Assembly: GCA_037127255.1 (NCBI GenBank) | Contig: JBANSL010000016.1 | Location: 498,501-562,500, forward strand | DNA: 64,000 bases | Direction of reading: 5' to 3' | Source of the DNA: Persicaria tinctoria | Taxonomy: Eukaryota; Streptophyta; Magnoliopsida; Caryophyllales; Polygonaceae | Part shown: piece by piece, positions 50,401 to 62,367 of the stretch | How positions within the stretch are numbered: position 1 is the stretch's first letter | Layout: every line of letters starts with the position of its first letter | The notes under the pieces: generated by a model | Databases searched by the model: none | The model's input: the letters and a program-made list of their open reading frames with translations, nothing else | What the model was told of the DNA's origin: nothing | Translations under genes and position numbers: made by a program

Positions 50401-52808
50401 AATTATATTTGTAAGTGTGTAATTAAAATGTATGGAAATCCAAACAAACCTTTATATTCATCACAAATATGTATGAATACATGACCAATCATTCAAGTGA
50501 TTATATCTTTATTTATATTTATTTTTCCTAGAAAATAGAAGTCCAATGCCAGGCCATCATGATGGGACCCAACACCTACGGGAAGGTGAAATACATTGGG
50601 CCGTGCAAAGATGGGCCCAGTGGTGGGTTCAGTACCTGGTCAGAGTGGACTGGGCCGCTCGTGCAATCCCTCTGATCCTCCATCAGTCTCTGCTTCACTT
50701 CCAAGTTTGAACGAGCGTGGGTGCATGAATATTGAATATTGCATAATGCACATTGGAGTGGAACCCAAACACCACACAACAAACCAAATCAATGTACGGC
50801 CAAGAAAAGATCCAGTGCGGTACAGACTACGCAACCCCACCCTACACTCTCATCTCATCGTCTTCACTCTCCCCATTGCCTTTCATAAGTTTACGATCAT
50901 AACCTCAATATTTTGAGGCAAGTTAATTTTTCGAGTCTTGTCATGTACTGAGATAATAACACGTTCATCATATATATGACCACAAGTTTTTAATTTATTT
51001 TTTTTAAAAAATTATTCAATTCGACAAGATCCATCATAATTTATCGGAAAAATAAGAAACAACCATTAAAAGGCAAGCCCCACAAATTTTTTAGTCCAAA
51101 GGCTGCACCATCGTGATGGTTTGATTTGTCGAAAAAAATATAATATAATATAATAATAGGAAGTAAGGTGAATTTTTATGTTTGGTTAGGTTTTTGTTCT
51201 TATTGAATGATATAAAGTTAAATTCTAAAAAATATAACTTTCTATAAAATATGTGAGATTAGCTTAGGAAGTCTAGGTAAGTAAGATTTATTTCACTTTT
51301 TTCATTGCTAAATCTCATATGTATCTCATAATATATTTGTATCATGATAGTCCATAGTATAGACTATAGATTATAGAATATAAATGATGAACATTTTCGA
51401 CCAAGTAAAAAAAAAAAAGAAAGAAATGATGAACATTTGAAAAAAGATGACTAAATTTTCGGCTGCCTTTTACTTTTTCAAAGCAAAAGAGGTCCCTTTT
51501 TTTTGTCTATTTATTTTATGCAATTATTATTGTATATATGCTACATTATCATTACATATATATACACTTTTAAGCAATTAATGTTTCCATGCATTACGTA
51601 CTGTAAGAGATAGAGTTGAGTGAAGACATATTTAGTATACAGTACGTACGTGTTTAATTTTGATAAAAATGGATTGTAATTAATAATTTAAAATATTTGG
51701 TCGGAGGATTGTAATTAATTAATCTCTTCCTAGTGGACATATAATACGTACAGGTGGTTTAAGAATGGCGTATTAGTTTCAGATTAAGATTTCAATAACT
51801 GCATTTTGAGAGAAACAACCGATTTAGGGCTTCTTTTTTTTTAATGTAATAATTTGAAATATCAGATGATAATAAATTTGGAAAATCGAGAGGCTGAAGG
51901 GAATCGACTAACGGACTAAGATTAGTAGAGAAACAATAGATGAAGATTTAGGGTTGTTAATTTGTTAGGCCTTTTCAAAACGGAGAAACTTCTCACGACT
52001 TTTAAAAAAAAATTACTTTAAAAAAAAAGTTATGAAGTTTAAAACATGAATTATTGATTTAATCTCTCCATCCACAGGTGCTAAAATATGAATCTATTTA
52101 GATTAATTTTTTAAATATCTTCTAACCGAAAAACAGTTTGCTAGCTATAGCCTATAGGTATCAAATTAAAGTCAATCGTAGACCAATGAATTTAAGAATC
52201 CGTGACAAAAGATTGATTTATCATACACCTAGAACTTCATCGTCTCTCATTTGATATCAACTTTACTCTAAAAATAGTTTTTTTTTCCTCGATTCGAATT
52301 TAAATAGAAGGACTACTGTAACGGTAACACTCTTGTTGCATAAACATTCACTTATAACTTACCATATTACGCGAGCGTTAAAGAGAAGATTTGACTATTT
52401 AGATCGCTCGCGTTGTAGGTACTTGTCGAACATATTTACTATTGTCGCTATTATATGTATCGATCGGTACAAGTGGCCGAATGTTTTTCCGGGTTATTAA
52501 TTAAGTTGGAGTCTATGAAATATGAATAGTGTAAGTTAAAATCGAAGTTGAAATGAAACATAAGTAATTAGTGTGGAATAAAATAAAAACAGCAATAAAT
52601 TCATCTCCTCCTTCACTGTTTGGTGTCTGAAAACCCCACCAAAATGGAGTGATAAGAAAAAAGGACCCATTCATGTCCTCCATTGCTCAATTAGTTCTAC
52701 TTGATACTCCCCTTTTTCCCCTCGACACGATCCGCCTCTCCCGCTCTCTCTCTCTCCCACCATTTCCATCTTTAAGCTGGGAGAGAAATTACAATCAAGA
52801 AACAAGAT
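50401..52808. other. Intergenic and upstream region of the PTL-like gene
   Basis: AT-rich and without gene support. The last ~80 bp before 52808 are CT-rich (CCCGCTCTCTCTCTCTCCC near 52740), a common plant 5'-leader feature. Confidence 0.5.
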
Positions 52809-55666
52809 ATGAAAGAGGAACACCAAAACCAGCACCTGCATCATCAATACCAAGGATCAGGCGATCACATGGCGGATCTCCGGCAGTTCTTCACCGCAGC
52901 GCCGAGCCACAACTTCCCGCCGCCGCCGCCGACCCCGCAGCAGCCCCTCTTCTCCTCCTTCGCCCCGCTCTCCCACCCCTATGACGTCACCATGATGCTA
53001 GCCATGGGCGCCGCCCGCCCGGATCTTCATAGCTTCCGCCCCACTTCAACTCCTGCTGCTGCTGCTGCAGCTGGATTGGATGTGGAAGTTGGATGCGGCG
53101 ACGGTGGGCTCGGGGTGGGTGTCGGCGGCGGGGACAGCGGAGCCACCGCGAGGTGGCCGCGGCAGGAGACGCTGACGCTGCTGGAGATCAGATCTCGGCT
53201 GGATCCTAAGTTCAAGGAGGCTAATCACAAGGGCCCATTGTGGGATGAGGTTTCTAGGTAATTAAATTCAATTAATCTCACTCAACTCATGTATAATTGA
53301 TTAACCCCTTTTATTTTATTCATATCATATACATATATATCTAGGGTTTCTTATTTTTTTGGTGTAGCTTTGCTGGATGAATGATTAAGCCATGTATATA
53401 TAAATAAAAATAAAATAAAGAAAGTAGAATATATAAATAAAGTAATGACAAAACTTGTTCTTGCAGATCACTTGCAGCAGCTGCTGGACCTTTTCTGTGT
53501 GTTTCACTGCAAAAAAATTGTCTTGTTTCATTTTTGAACTTAAGATGCACCCGTGTGTTTTCATCACTTTACCCTCCTTTCTCAGAACTTCTCTTTTAAA
53601 CATCTTTGGAAAGAAATAAATTAAATATGCTAACTAGCTAAATACTCATTTCTGTTTTGTCTTGCCTTTTACTGTGTATTTGCTTCCTATTTTACCTTAT
53701 AGCTTAGCAGTTGTAACTCCTAACTAGCTCTTCTCAACCTTCCTTAGCTTGATTGAGATTCCTGTCAAGCTATATATATTATGTAGTTATGTAGAAGCTT
53801 CACAATACATTCTATAACAACCAAACCAAATCCAAGATTAGTATATATATCCTACTCAGGTTAAGGTTTGGAAAGTCGAGATGTACGCACCCTTTCTTAG
53901 ATTACATCAAGAGGGTGTTTTTAATCACTTAGAAGTACCAATAATAGCAGCAATAAGAAAGATCAAAGAAGGACAACAAAGAAAATGAAGAAGAAGAAGA
54001 AGAATAAACAAGAAACAAAAAGGTTATGCTCTACACACAAAAAAAGCCACACAATTACAAACTAACCCTCGATCTATAACTTGAATAGTGCCCCTCCACC
54101 GTACCTGATCCCTTGTTATTTCCTTATTAGGGTCCAAAGTTTATGCCTAATCACCTACTTTCAGCTCTTCTTAAGACACCCTCTACTACTATATTGAACA
54201 CTCTTGATAGTTAGGTTGTCACTCCTACACACTAACATACTTGAGAGTTGAGTCTCTTCCTTTCTATTTATAATTTTTCTTTGCTTATAATCAATGTGAG
54301 ATATTTCTATATTCTCAACCTTAGAATGTAACATTTTCCCCAACCTAACCTAGACATATATAATTATTTAAGGCTGACAATGAAATTCATACATATTTTG
54401 CAAATTTTGGTAACTGATGCTAGAGGGACCTTTTTGTTACACGTATGTATCTTCCATTTGATAAAAACAAATGCACGTATCCTTAATTAGTTTTGTAATG
54501 CATTTTGAATCAGGATAATGTATGAAGAAAATGGGTTTCAAAGGAGTGGGAAGAAATGCAGAGAGAAGTTTGAGAATCTATACAAGTACTACAAGAAGAC
54601 TAAAGATGGCAAAGCTGGTAGACATGATGGCAAGCACTACAGGTTCTTCAGGCAGCTTGAAGCCCTCTATGGAGAACCTAACCACACAACCACTCATCAT
54701 CATCTTCAAATGATTGATGGTAACAACATGAACAAAACGCCAATTCACGCCGCCACACCTCATGAAGGTCAATGCAACATTAGTAACCAAGATGGCTTCC
54801 AAAGTATTAGCTTGTCAAATTATTCATCATCCGATTTTGACTTGTCGTCTTCTGACGAAAAGATCGGGTCCACTGAGAAGGGAGAGTCGTCGATGGGAGG
54901 AGGAGGTGGGAGGAGCCCAAATAAGAGAGGGAAGAGGAGTTGGAAGGAGAAGATAAAGGAATTCATTGACTCACAAATGAGGAAGATAATGGAGAAGCAA
55001 GAAGCTTGGTTGGAGAACATGGTGAGGACAATTGAGCACAAGGAGCAAGAGAGGGAGTCTAGGGAGGAAGAGTGGAGGAAGCAAGAGTCCATGAGGATGG
55101 AGAGGGAGCATAAGCTATGGGCCGAGGAACGGGCTTGGATTGAGGCCCGTGATAAGGCCCTAATGGATGCTTTGCAAAGAGTTGTGAATGGAAAGGAGGT
55201 GGCTATAATGGACAAGGGTTTATCATCTGGTGGTGATCATTCACAAGAGTTACTTATGGCTGCATCTTGTCATGATCATGATCTAAAGGCCCAAAAATTA
55301 CAACAAGAAGAGGAGAGCAATGGAGAAAAATGGGATTGCATTAGTGAGGTTGCAGTTGATCACAAGGGTAAGGGTAATACCAATGAAGATTGCAGCAAGA
55401 AAAGGAAGATGAATTGGAGGTCCAAACCCATCAATTGCAACTTTCAAACCAGTGAGCACTTCCCAAACAATCTTTACAAATATGGTCATGATCAAATGAA
55501 TAGCCAAGGAGGGATGGAGTTGGCCCCACAAGACAAAAGCTTGGGAGGAGGAAACCACATGAATGAAAGCTGCTTGAGAATGTTGATTGGTGATCATGGA
55601 GGGGAGAACCATCTATGGGATCAGAGCTATGGTGTTAAGCTCAACAATAAAGGTGAAACCAATTAA
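52809..55666 (+). CDS. PTL: Trihelix (GT-2 clade) transcription factor, PETAL LOSS-like, second trihelix mostly missing
   Basis: Two exons, 52809-53257 and 54514-55666, join across a 1,256-bp intron (codon AG|G) to 533 residues. The N-terminal trihelix DNA-binding domain is complete (about residues 114-205: RWPRQETLTLLEIRSRLD, GPLWDEVSR, SGKKCREKFENLYKYYKK, HYRFFRQLEALYG), and the intron splits it where PTL genes are split. A central helical domain follows (about 290-375, RSWKEKIKEFIDSQM ... EEEWRKQESMRMEREHKLW). GT-2 clade proteins carry a second trihelix after this; here only an EKWDCIS remnant (55327-55347) and the following basic KKRK stretch remain, in an unbroken frame. The tail (HLWDQSYGVKL) matches the PTL C-terminus in kind. 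PTL limits growth between sepals in Arabidopsis. An alternative start is Met21. Position between TRM-like and aldolase genes matches At5g03680. Confidence 0.92.
53835..53935. repeat. Possible SINE fragment in the PTL intron
   Basis: GGTTAAGGTTTGGAAAGTCG and GATGTACGCACCCTT resemble, in reverse orientation, the conserved 3' part of some plant tRNA-derived SINEs. Ends and target duplication are not seen. Confidence 0.2.
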
Positions 55667-55753
55667 TTAACTAATGCAAGGGATCATTTTATATATGTAT
55701 ATTTATTTATATATATATATATATTTTCATTGTGTTGTAAGTTAGGGTGGGTT

Positions 55754-55851
55754 AACCATTCCGGAATGGCTCATCGGAAAGGACTTGTGGATAATAGTCA
55801 TAGGTCCCCGGTTCGAACCCCGGAATGGCCGCTCTTTATTTACCAATTCAA
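55754..55851 (+). mobile_element. ~98-bp tRNA-derived SINE, copy 1
   Basis: Starts AACCATTCCGGAATGGCTC and ends TTTACCAATTCA. It has an A-box-like TGGCTCATCGG (55768-55778) and a perfect pol III B box GGTTCGAACCC (55810-55820). It is flanked by a 15-bp perfect direct repeat, AAGTTAGGGTGGGTT, at 55739-55753 and 55852-55866, the expected target-site duplication of a retroposon. Confidence 0.8.
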
Positions 55852-56341
55852 AAGTTAGGGTGGGTTGGCTCATTCAGCTTAAGGTAGTATTTGGTGTTGT
55901 GGTAGCTTGTAGTACTTGTACCACTTCCTTTGTTAGCGGTGACCAACACCGTTTCATGAACTATAAAACGCTTTGTCATACACGCTCTTAATCAAATTTT
56001 ATATCCTACAGTATTGTCCTACTCTACCTAGCTTAAGTTTGTTACTGTATAATGTTTGTATAAAAAGGGATTCTAGCTTTGAGCTTAAATCACTATATAT
56101 GAGTCCTTCTATTTGGATGACCTACTTAACTGTCCAGTGTATCAACTCAAAAAAACAATTAATGCCACCAAATGATTGTAACAGTTTAACTACATATATG
56201 TATATAAGTTTTATGCATATGGTCAAACTTATGTTACGTATACTAACATCTAGCTTTACAAAACAGTTACCTAGTGCAAGTTAGAAGCAAAGTGGGCAAA
56301 CCAGCTAGGTTAATTTGGTGCTAGCTTGATTGAGACTATAC

Positions 56342-56387
<46 letters not shown>

Positions 56388-57170
56388 TAATCTGCAGTTC
56401 TGCAACAGCAGTACAAGTTCAGATAGGAAGAGAGAGAACCAAAAATTAATATATGGTAGCTACATCTATAAGGGCCCCTAAATATACAAAGATATATATG
56501 TACATATATACGGAGTATCTAGCTAGCTTGCTTCTTTTGGATTTCCCTCTCATATCTAGTCTCTTTCATGAACAATGTTTGTTTCATTAATTTATTGCAC
56601 TCAGCTCCTCTCTGCAAATTGCATCAGCTTGAATCATCCCTTGCCACATTTGGGTAAAGAAGCACCTAAAACACATTATTTTGTGTAGTTATATATATGG
56701 TCTAATTTTAAAAATTATAATTTTAACCCTGCTGGAGAAACAAAATTGTTAGTTGATGTACATATATATGCCCTAATCGTATCGGCAGTCCGAAGATTTC
56801 CGAATTTAGCCCCTTATTTATTCACTAACTCGGCATTGTTATGTTACTTATATGTATATAAAGTTTTCCAAAAAGGATATTTAGTTTGTGCCATTGATGC
56901 TTCTTTAACCTTCTCTTGGCTTTAACTACATGAACAAATTACATAGTACTCCTAATACAAAAAGTCTCTCTAGTTGAGATTCTCAAATATTGTGTAATCT
57001 TTTAAAGAGGAAGATGGATTTGGAATATGGATTAATTCATTATAAGAATTTAATTTTAGCGATTGATTTGATTCAGGTAGGAAGTTATAAATAAAAGGAG
57101 AGGATCTTGATTCGAAAAAGAATTTTTGAAAGACGTAACATAACCTAAAGTCGGGGCATATATATATTAT

Positions 57171-57289
57171 CCATAGGTAGAAGTAGACAACACGCAGATC
57201 GAGTTTAGGTAGCCCGTCCGACCCGACCAATACACCGGAAGACAATTTAGGCTCGGTCCGAACCCGAATTCGATCAGGTCTACCTATGG
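57171..57289. mobile_element. 119-bp MITE-like element
   Basis: Perfect 11-bp terminal inverted repeats, CCATAGGTAGA and TCTACCTATGG, bound a GC-richer interior with repeated CCGACCCGA/GAACCCGAA words. No coding capacity. Confidence 0.5.
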
Positions 57290-59019
57290 TCCTAGTGTTG
57301 TAGGGCCGTGTACACTGCTGACGCTAGTCTATGAAATTCAATAACTCAGTCTCAAAGTGAAGGGCACTGGCACCTGAGGTCAGCAATAGAGGGACAGCAA
57401 AACAGGAGAGATGAGATATGTGCAAACAGAGGAAAAGCTGTGGTAGAACTCAGAGATATCTGAAGCTCTCTTTCTGGGTTAACCAATAGGAGAGAGAGGG
57501 CTTCATTTATGCATCTTCAGTTGCTTATTAGACTTCACACATCAGACTGTGAACTGATGAGCCCAGATTTCCATTCTTCATCAAGTCTATTTTCTATGGA
57601 GTTAATTTCCTTTATAGAATAAGGCTTTCGCCCACTCCTCCACACCCACTTGCAAATTAGCATCTAAATCACATCACTGAGGATTCAGGAGACACCAAAA
57701 GGTGATTGAATTGAATGAGCCAAGTGTTAGTTGTACAGTTTATTTAGAAACAAGTCGAGCTCTCATTTGTAATAAGGCTTTAAAAGGTATTTATACTCGG
57801 ATTGTTTAGTAAATAGACAATCTCTAGTGGAATTTTTTCTCAGCATAGAACAGCTCTAGCTACTAATTGCTCAAGACCTAATAAGTTAGGGGAAATTTTG
57901 TAAATTCTGCAAAATTTGAGCTATTCGAGCTACTAATTCTCGAGCCTTATTCTGAATCGAAATGTCGAATGTTCTCATACTCGACTCGTTTAATAAATAA
58001 ACGACCTCAAGTTGAGCCGTTTTCTAGTCGAACTCTAACTACTCGCCTTAGGCCCTAATTGAAAGCATTTCAAATGTGGGAAATCACAACATCACATTAT
58101 AGAGAAGGAAATGAGAAAGGTATTGGGCTTGTAGATAGATTCGGGCAAAGCCCAAATTGAATCCTAGGGCACCAGTGGTTGACCCAATCAATCAATATTC
58201 AATAGGCTTAAAAATGTGTGTTAAGCACCACACAATTTTGGGTATAGTAAACAGGGATCAGTAAGGATAAAGGTAGCAATTCTTGGGGAGGAGATGAGCA
58301 AACACAAATCAGTCATTATTAGTATTTAATATGGGAGTGAAGTTATGGATAAGTGTAATGCAGGCCAATGGAGTCCAAGTCAAAAGGCATATCCGACCTG
58401 TGGTGTTCAACAAATGAAGCAAACAAATAGGAATTGGGATGAGCATAAGTAAACAGTGACATACCCAAAGCCAAAGGGGCTCCAATCCAGACAACCAATG
58501 ATTTAAAGCCAAAATTTGGAGCTATCAACGGCGACAGACCATCTAACCATTGGCCCCAAATCCTCACACCACGAGATTCTTGTTACCCGATAATATATAT
58601 TATCCTTAGTTTATCCCTTCAAATAGTTCATGTAATGCATATGCATGCCAATTGGCAAGCACACCAAGTTTTCAGATGGACTCATTTTCGGCCTTTGTCA
58701 ACCACTTTGATTAGTTTGATGGAGACTTACTGCCTCCTTTTCTCTTCAACTTTTGTTTACCATCAAAATATGTTTACTATTTAGATATTTATGATAAAAG
58801 TATAAATTTATTTTTCATAAAAAAAAATATATTTTATACTCTCTTAGTTCAACAAAGCACGTTATTTACTATTCACGCATGTTTTCCGTTTGGTAGGGTG
58901 AGTAAGGAGCCCCGTAAACTTTACAAAGTGAAAAAAAAAAAACTCATGCTTTCACTTTATATACTAGTCAGGTACCGCCAATATTTTATTTAAAAAAAAT
59001 TCCTGACAAAATAATACTC

Positions 59020-59122
59020 ATTGAATTGGTAAATAAAAAGCGGTCATCTGGGTTAGAATCGGGTCCCTTTGGGTACTACCAGCCGCAAGTCATTTTCGGT
59101 TGAGCCATTCCGGAATGGTTAC
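59020..59122 (-). mobile_element. ~100-bp tRNA-derived SINE, copy 2
   Basis: Its reverse complement reads AACCATTCCGGAATGGCTCA ... CGCTTTTTATTTACCAATTC, the same family as the copy at 55.75 kb, with a more degenerate B box. Flanking CAAAATAAT-A/T-CTC direct repeats (59007-59019, 59123-59135; one mismatch) look like its target-site duplication. Confidence 0.75.
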
Positions 59123-59132
59123 CAAAATAATT

Positions 59133-59358
59133 CTCCTTATGTACTGTAAAAACATGTCACTTATTATTCATGCACATATGTTTTTACAATGATAAAAATT
59201 ATAGTATAATATATTAAAAAAATTATTAAGTTTTTAAATGGTTTTATACTTATCAGTAATAGGTATGAAATTAAAAAAAAATGATACTTTATATAATTTT
59301 TAACTCTTTAAAAAGTGTACGTTAATAATAAAATGACATGTTTTCATAATAGAGGTAG
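59133..59358. mobile_element. Degenerate Stowaway-like MITE
   Basis: CTCCTTATGTACTG...AAAACATGTCA at the left and TGACATGTTTTCATAATAGAGGTAG at the right are inverted copies with mismatches. The left end abuts the SINE target duplication. Confidence 0.5.
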
Positions 59359-60198
59359 TATGAAACTAGGTTTTCAATCAAAACTTTTACTTGAATAGTT
59401 AATTAACAAACAAAAACCCCTTAAGAATGTTCAGACATGAGTATCTTGCCTTGCCAATGCCAATGCACTTGCTAAAGTCTATTAGTTTGAGTGAATCCTT
59501 TATTGAACACTTTATAGTTCCTATTTGGGACTATTGCTCAATGCTATAATAGAACAAGGGCACAGCCATACCAAAAAAAATGGACGGAGTATTAGACATA
59601 GAGTATCTTGCCTTTTGTAGTTTCTTTTCTATATATATATTTTCATTAACACATTAAAAAATTAGTTTAATGTCATTTTGGGTGCTATTTGAAAACTATA
59701 AAAGTTGGGTGTTCTTTTAAAAAAACAAAAGATACGTAAATGGTGATCTTAGCACATAAAACTAGTAATTTTTTGTTCTTTTTGTCAAAAGTTTGTGGTG
59801 CTCCTGCTCCTTACTCATCCCATCAAAATTGAGCTATTTAAATTAGTTTTTCCTAATGAACGGAGTATGACATTAACTTGGCAAACGACACAAACCATTA
59901 GCATTTGCATCTTTAAATTAGTTGTTCCTACTGAACGGGGTATGACATTAACTTGGCAAACGACACAAGCCATTAGCATTTGCATCTTAAAATTTCTTAA
60001 AGTGTCTATTTTCAAGTTCACAAGGGCTTGAAAACACACAAAAGCTCTTCATAAGAAATTTCTGAGAGTATTTTCCAAGCATTTATTTTTTAAGAAAACA
60101 TCCTAGCGACTAGAGAGCGAAACGACCAAATTGATAATAAGATGCACAATCTGGATGGATTGACAAAACAAAGATAACAGAGTCTGAACAAAACTTGC

Positions 60199-62261
60199 TT
60201 AGTACTTGTAGTCCTTGACGTGAAGTGATTCTGTTGCACCTTCCACTGCAGCTCCACCCTCATACTTGCCGAGGGTTGCTTCGGAGTTGGCCTTGCACCT
60301 GCCGAGGAACACTTCTTGCGCCTTCTTGATATTCTCCTCCTTACCAGCCCAGGCCTTCAGGGTGCTTTGTTGAAGAGCACGGCCGAAGGAGAAACTGAGA
60401 GACCATGGCTTCTTGGTCTGGAGTTTGTTCATGGCGCTGAGGTTGACTGAAGCCTCCTCCTCACTCTGTCCACCAGACAAGAAGACGATGGCAGGCACAG
60501 CAGGTGGTACGGTCCTCTGCAAGGCGCGAACTGTGTACTCGGCGATCACCTGTGGTGAGACCTTCTTGCTTTCAGATCCTGGAGTGACCATGTTGGGTTT
60601 CAACAAAGTTCCCTCAAGGAGAACGTGGTGGTCGTTGAGGGCCTTGTAGCATGCGGCTAGAACACGCTCAGTGACATCAGCACAGGTGTCGATGTCATGA
60701 GATCCGTCCACCAGAATCTCGGGCTCAACAATGGGCACCAAACCGTTCTCCTGGCAGATAATGGCATAGCGGGCAAGTCCATTAGCATTCTCATTGATGG
60801 AAAGCTGGGATGGCTCAGTTGGGCCAATCTTGAGGACAGCACGCCATTTGGCAAACCTAGCACCAGCCTCATAGTACTTCTGGCAGCGTTGGGCAAGGCC
60901 ATCGAGACCTTGAGTGGTTGTTTCCCCATTGGTACCAGCCAATTCAACTACTCCCTTGTCAACCTTGATGCCAGGAAGAACACCACCTTCCTTCATAACA
61001 TCAACAAAAGGCTTGCCTGAAGGACAAAAAGCAGTAAATCAGCAATATAGCTCGCATGCATCACAATATTATAAACACAAAAGAGTACACTCTTCAAAAG
61101 TGAAGAGCAGATTATTACCCGAGGCAGTTTTCTGGTAGAGGGTCTCCTCGAAAAGGATCACACCACTAAGGTACTGGAGAGCTCCAGGGGTGGTGAAAAG
61201 AAGCTCCCGGAGAGCCCTTCTGTTGTTCTCAACATTCTCAACGTTGATGCTGGAAAAACGCTTGCCAATTGTACCAGTAGACTCATCAGCAGCAAGAATA
61301 CCCTTCCCAGGGGTGCCAATGTAAGCAGCATTGGCAATGAGCTCATCTTCATCGAGTAAAACAAATCAAATTTTATTAAAATCTGATTGGATAATTGACA
61401 CAGAAACCATCATATCAGAAAACTGAATTGGTGATACTATCTTAGTACTATGCCCTAAAACATTTTGGTTCATAATTGATAACCCACGCATCAATCGATA
61501 AGCATAACCTCATTTCCTAGTGAACGTAACTATCGGAATACATACACAGTATAAAGCATAACTTATTAGGGGAATATATACTCTGTACATGAGAGAGATC
61601 AGTTTCCATAACTAAGAACTTGATTCCCAATTCCCGATACAAGTGATAAAATTACAATCGCATAAGTGTTTACATGTACTCTAATTAGGATTTTCAACAA
61701 ATGGAAAAGCAGATGCTGACAATAGTTGTGGAATGAAACGTTAATTTTGCGTCCCCAACTGAAGATCTATTTGCAGTACACTGTCGATAAACAACTCCAT
61801 AGATTTGTTTCTTATTTTCAATCCTTATTAGTTATTACAGTCTAAAATAAAAACCGTTAAACCTAACTCCCGAATCAATTTTTCTCAACTTGCGCAGATC
61901 TGAACTCAATCAGTATCACGCCTCATTCATTCACCGGACAGGTTGAATAGGATTGAGTTCAGCAACGTTTTCAACAACGAAAAAAACGTTAAAGCACTGT
62001 CAAACAGATCCGTCGCAAGAACTTATAATCGGTCAAACAGAGTAGTACTCCTAATCAAACAAGCAAAAGTTAATGCGGCCTTGCAAGATCTTGCAGAAAA
62101 AAACAGATCTACAACAGATATGAGAAAACTACCCAATCACGAAGACTAAACGCAAGAGAAGAAGTGATCTAACACCGTAAATACACAGATCTACATGAAG
62201 AACCATAACACAGAGGAATGAAGTAGGAATTACCAGCGTATTTGCCTCGGTAAGCGGACAT
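60199..62261 (-). CDS. FBA: Fructose-bisphosphate aldolase, class I, cytosolic
   Basis: Reversibly cleaves fructose-1,6-bisphosphate to dihydroxyacetone phosphate and glyceraldehyde-3-phosphate in glycolysis and gluconeogenesis. Three minus-strand exons, 62261-62234 (28 nt, only nine codons plus one base), 61346-61119 and 61016-60199, join in frame to 357 residues, the usual length of plant cytosolic isoforms. Visible motifs: [15 protein letters not shown] with the substrate-binding Asp/Lys region; [39 protein letters not shown] with the Schiff-base Lys; [11 protein letters not shown]; and the C-terminal DYKY Tyr. There is no transit peptide, so it is cytosolic and not plastid. The gene follows the PTL-like gene, as FBA4 follows PTL in Arabidopsis. 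All motifs look intact. Confidence 0.97.
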
Positions 62262-62359
62262 GATCGAAGAGAAACGGGCGGCGAGAGTTCGGAAAGAGAG
62301 TTTTGCGGAGGCGGAAGGAGGAGGAGACTAGAAGATAGTGAGGGAGAGGGGGAAAGGGG

Positions 62360-62367
62360 TTTATAAA
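62360..62367 (-). promoter_or_regulatory. TATA box of the aldolase gene
   Basis: Minus-strand TTTATAAA lies about 100 nt upstream of the start codon, with a purine-rich (on the plus strand) leader between. Confidence 0.6.

Larger units (their letters stand above)
55667..60198. other. Intergenic between PTL-like and aldolase genes
   Basis: No gene is supported. It holds two SINE copies, small inverted-repeat elements, a (GT)n tract (56353-56386), and a 75-bp tandem duplication at about 59840-59990 (GACATTAACTTGGCAAACGA in both copies). Confidence 0.55.

Noticed and set aside
54514..55666. Second trihelix of the PTL-like protein hidden in an unannotated intron
   Set aside because: The exon is one continuous frame through the place where the domain should be, and the residual EKWDCIS helix is directly in frame, so loss is the simpler reading.
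55739..55866. Functional tRNA gene at the B box GGTTCGAACCC
   Set aside because: No full cloverleaf can be drawn, and the unit is repeated at 59 kb with flanking target duplications, so a SINE fits better.
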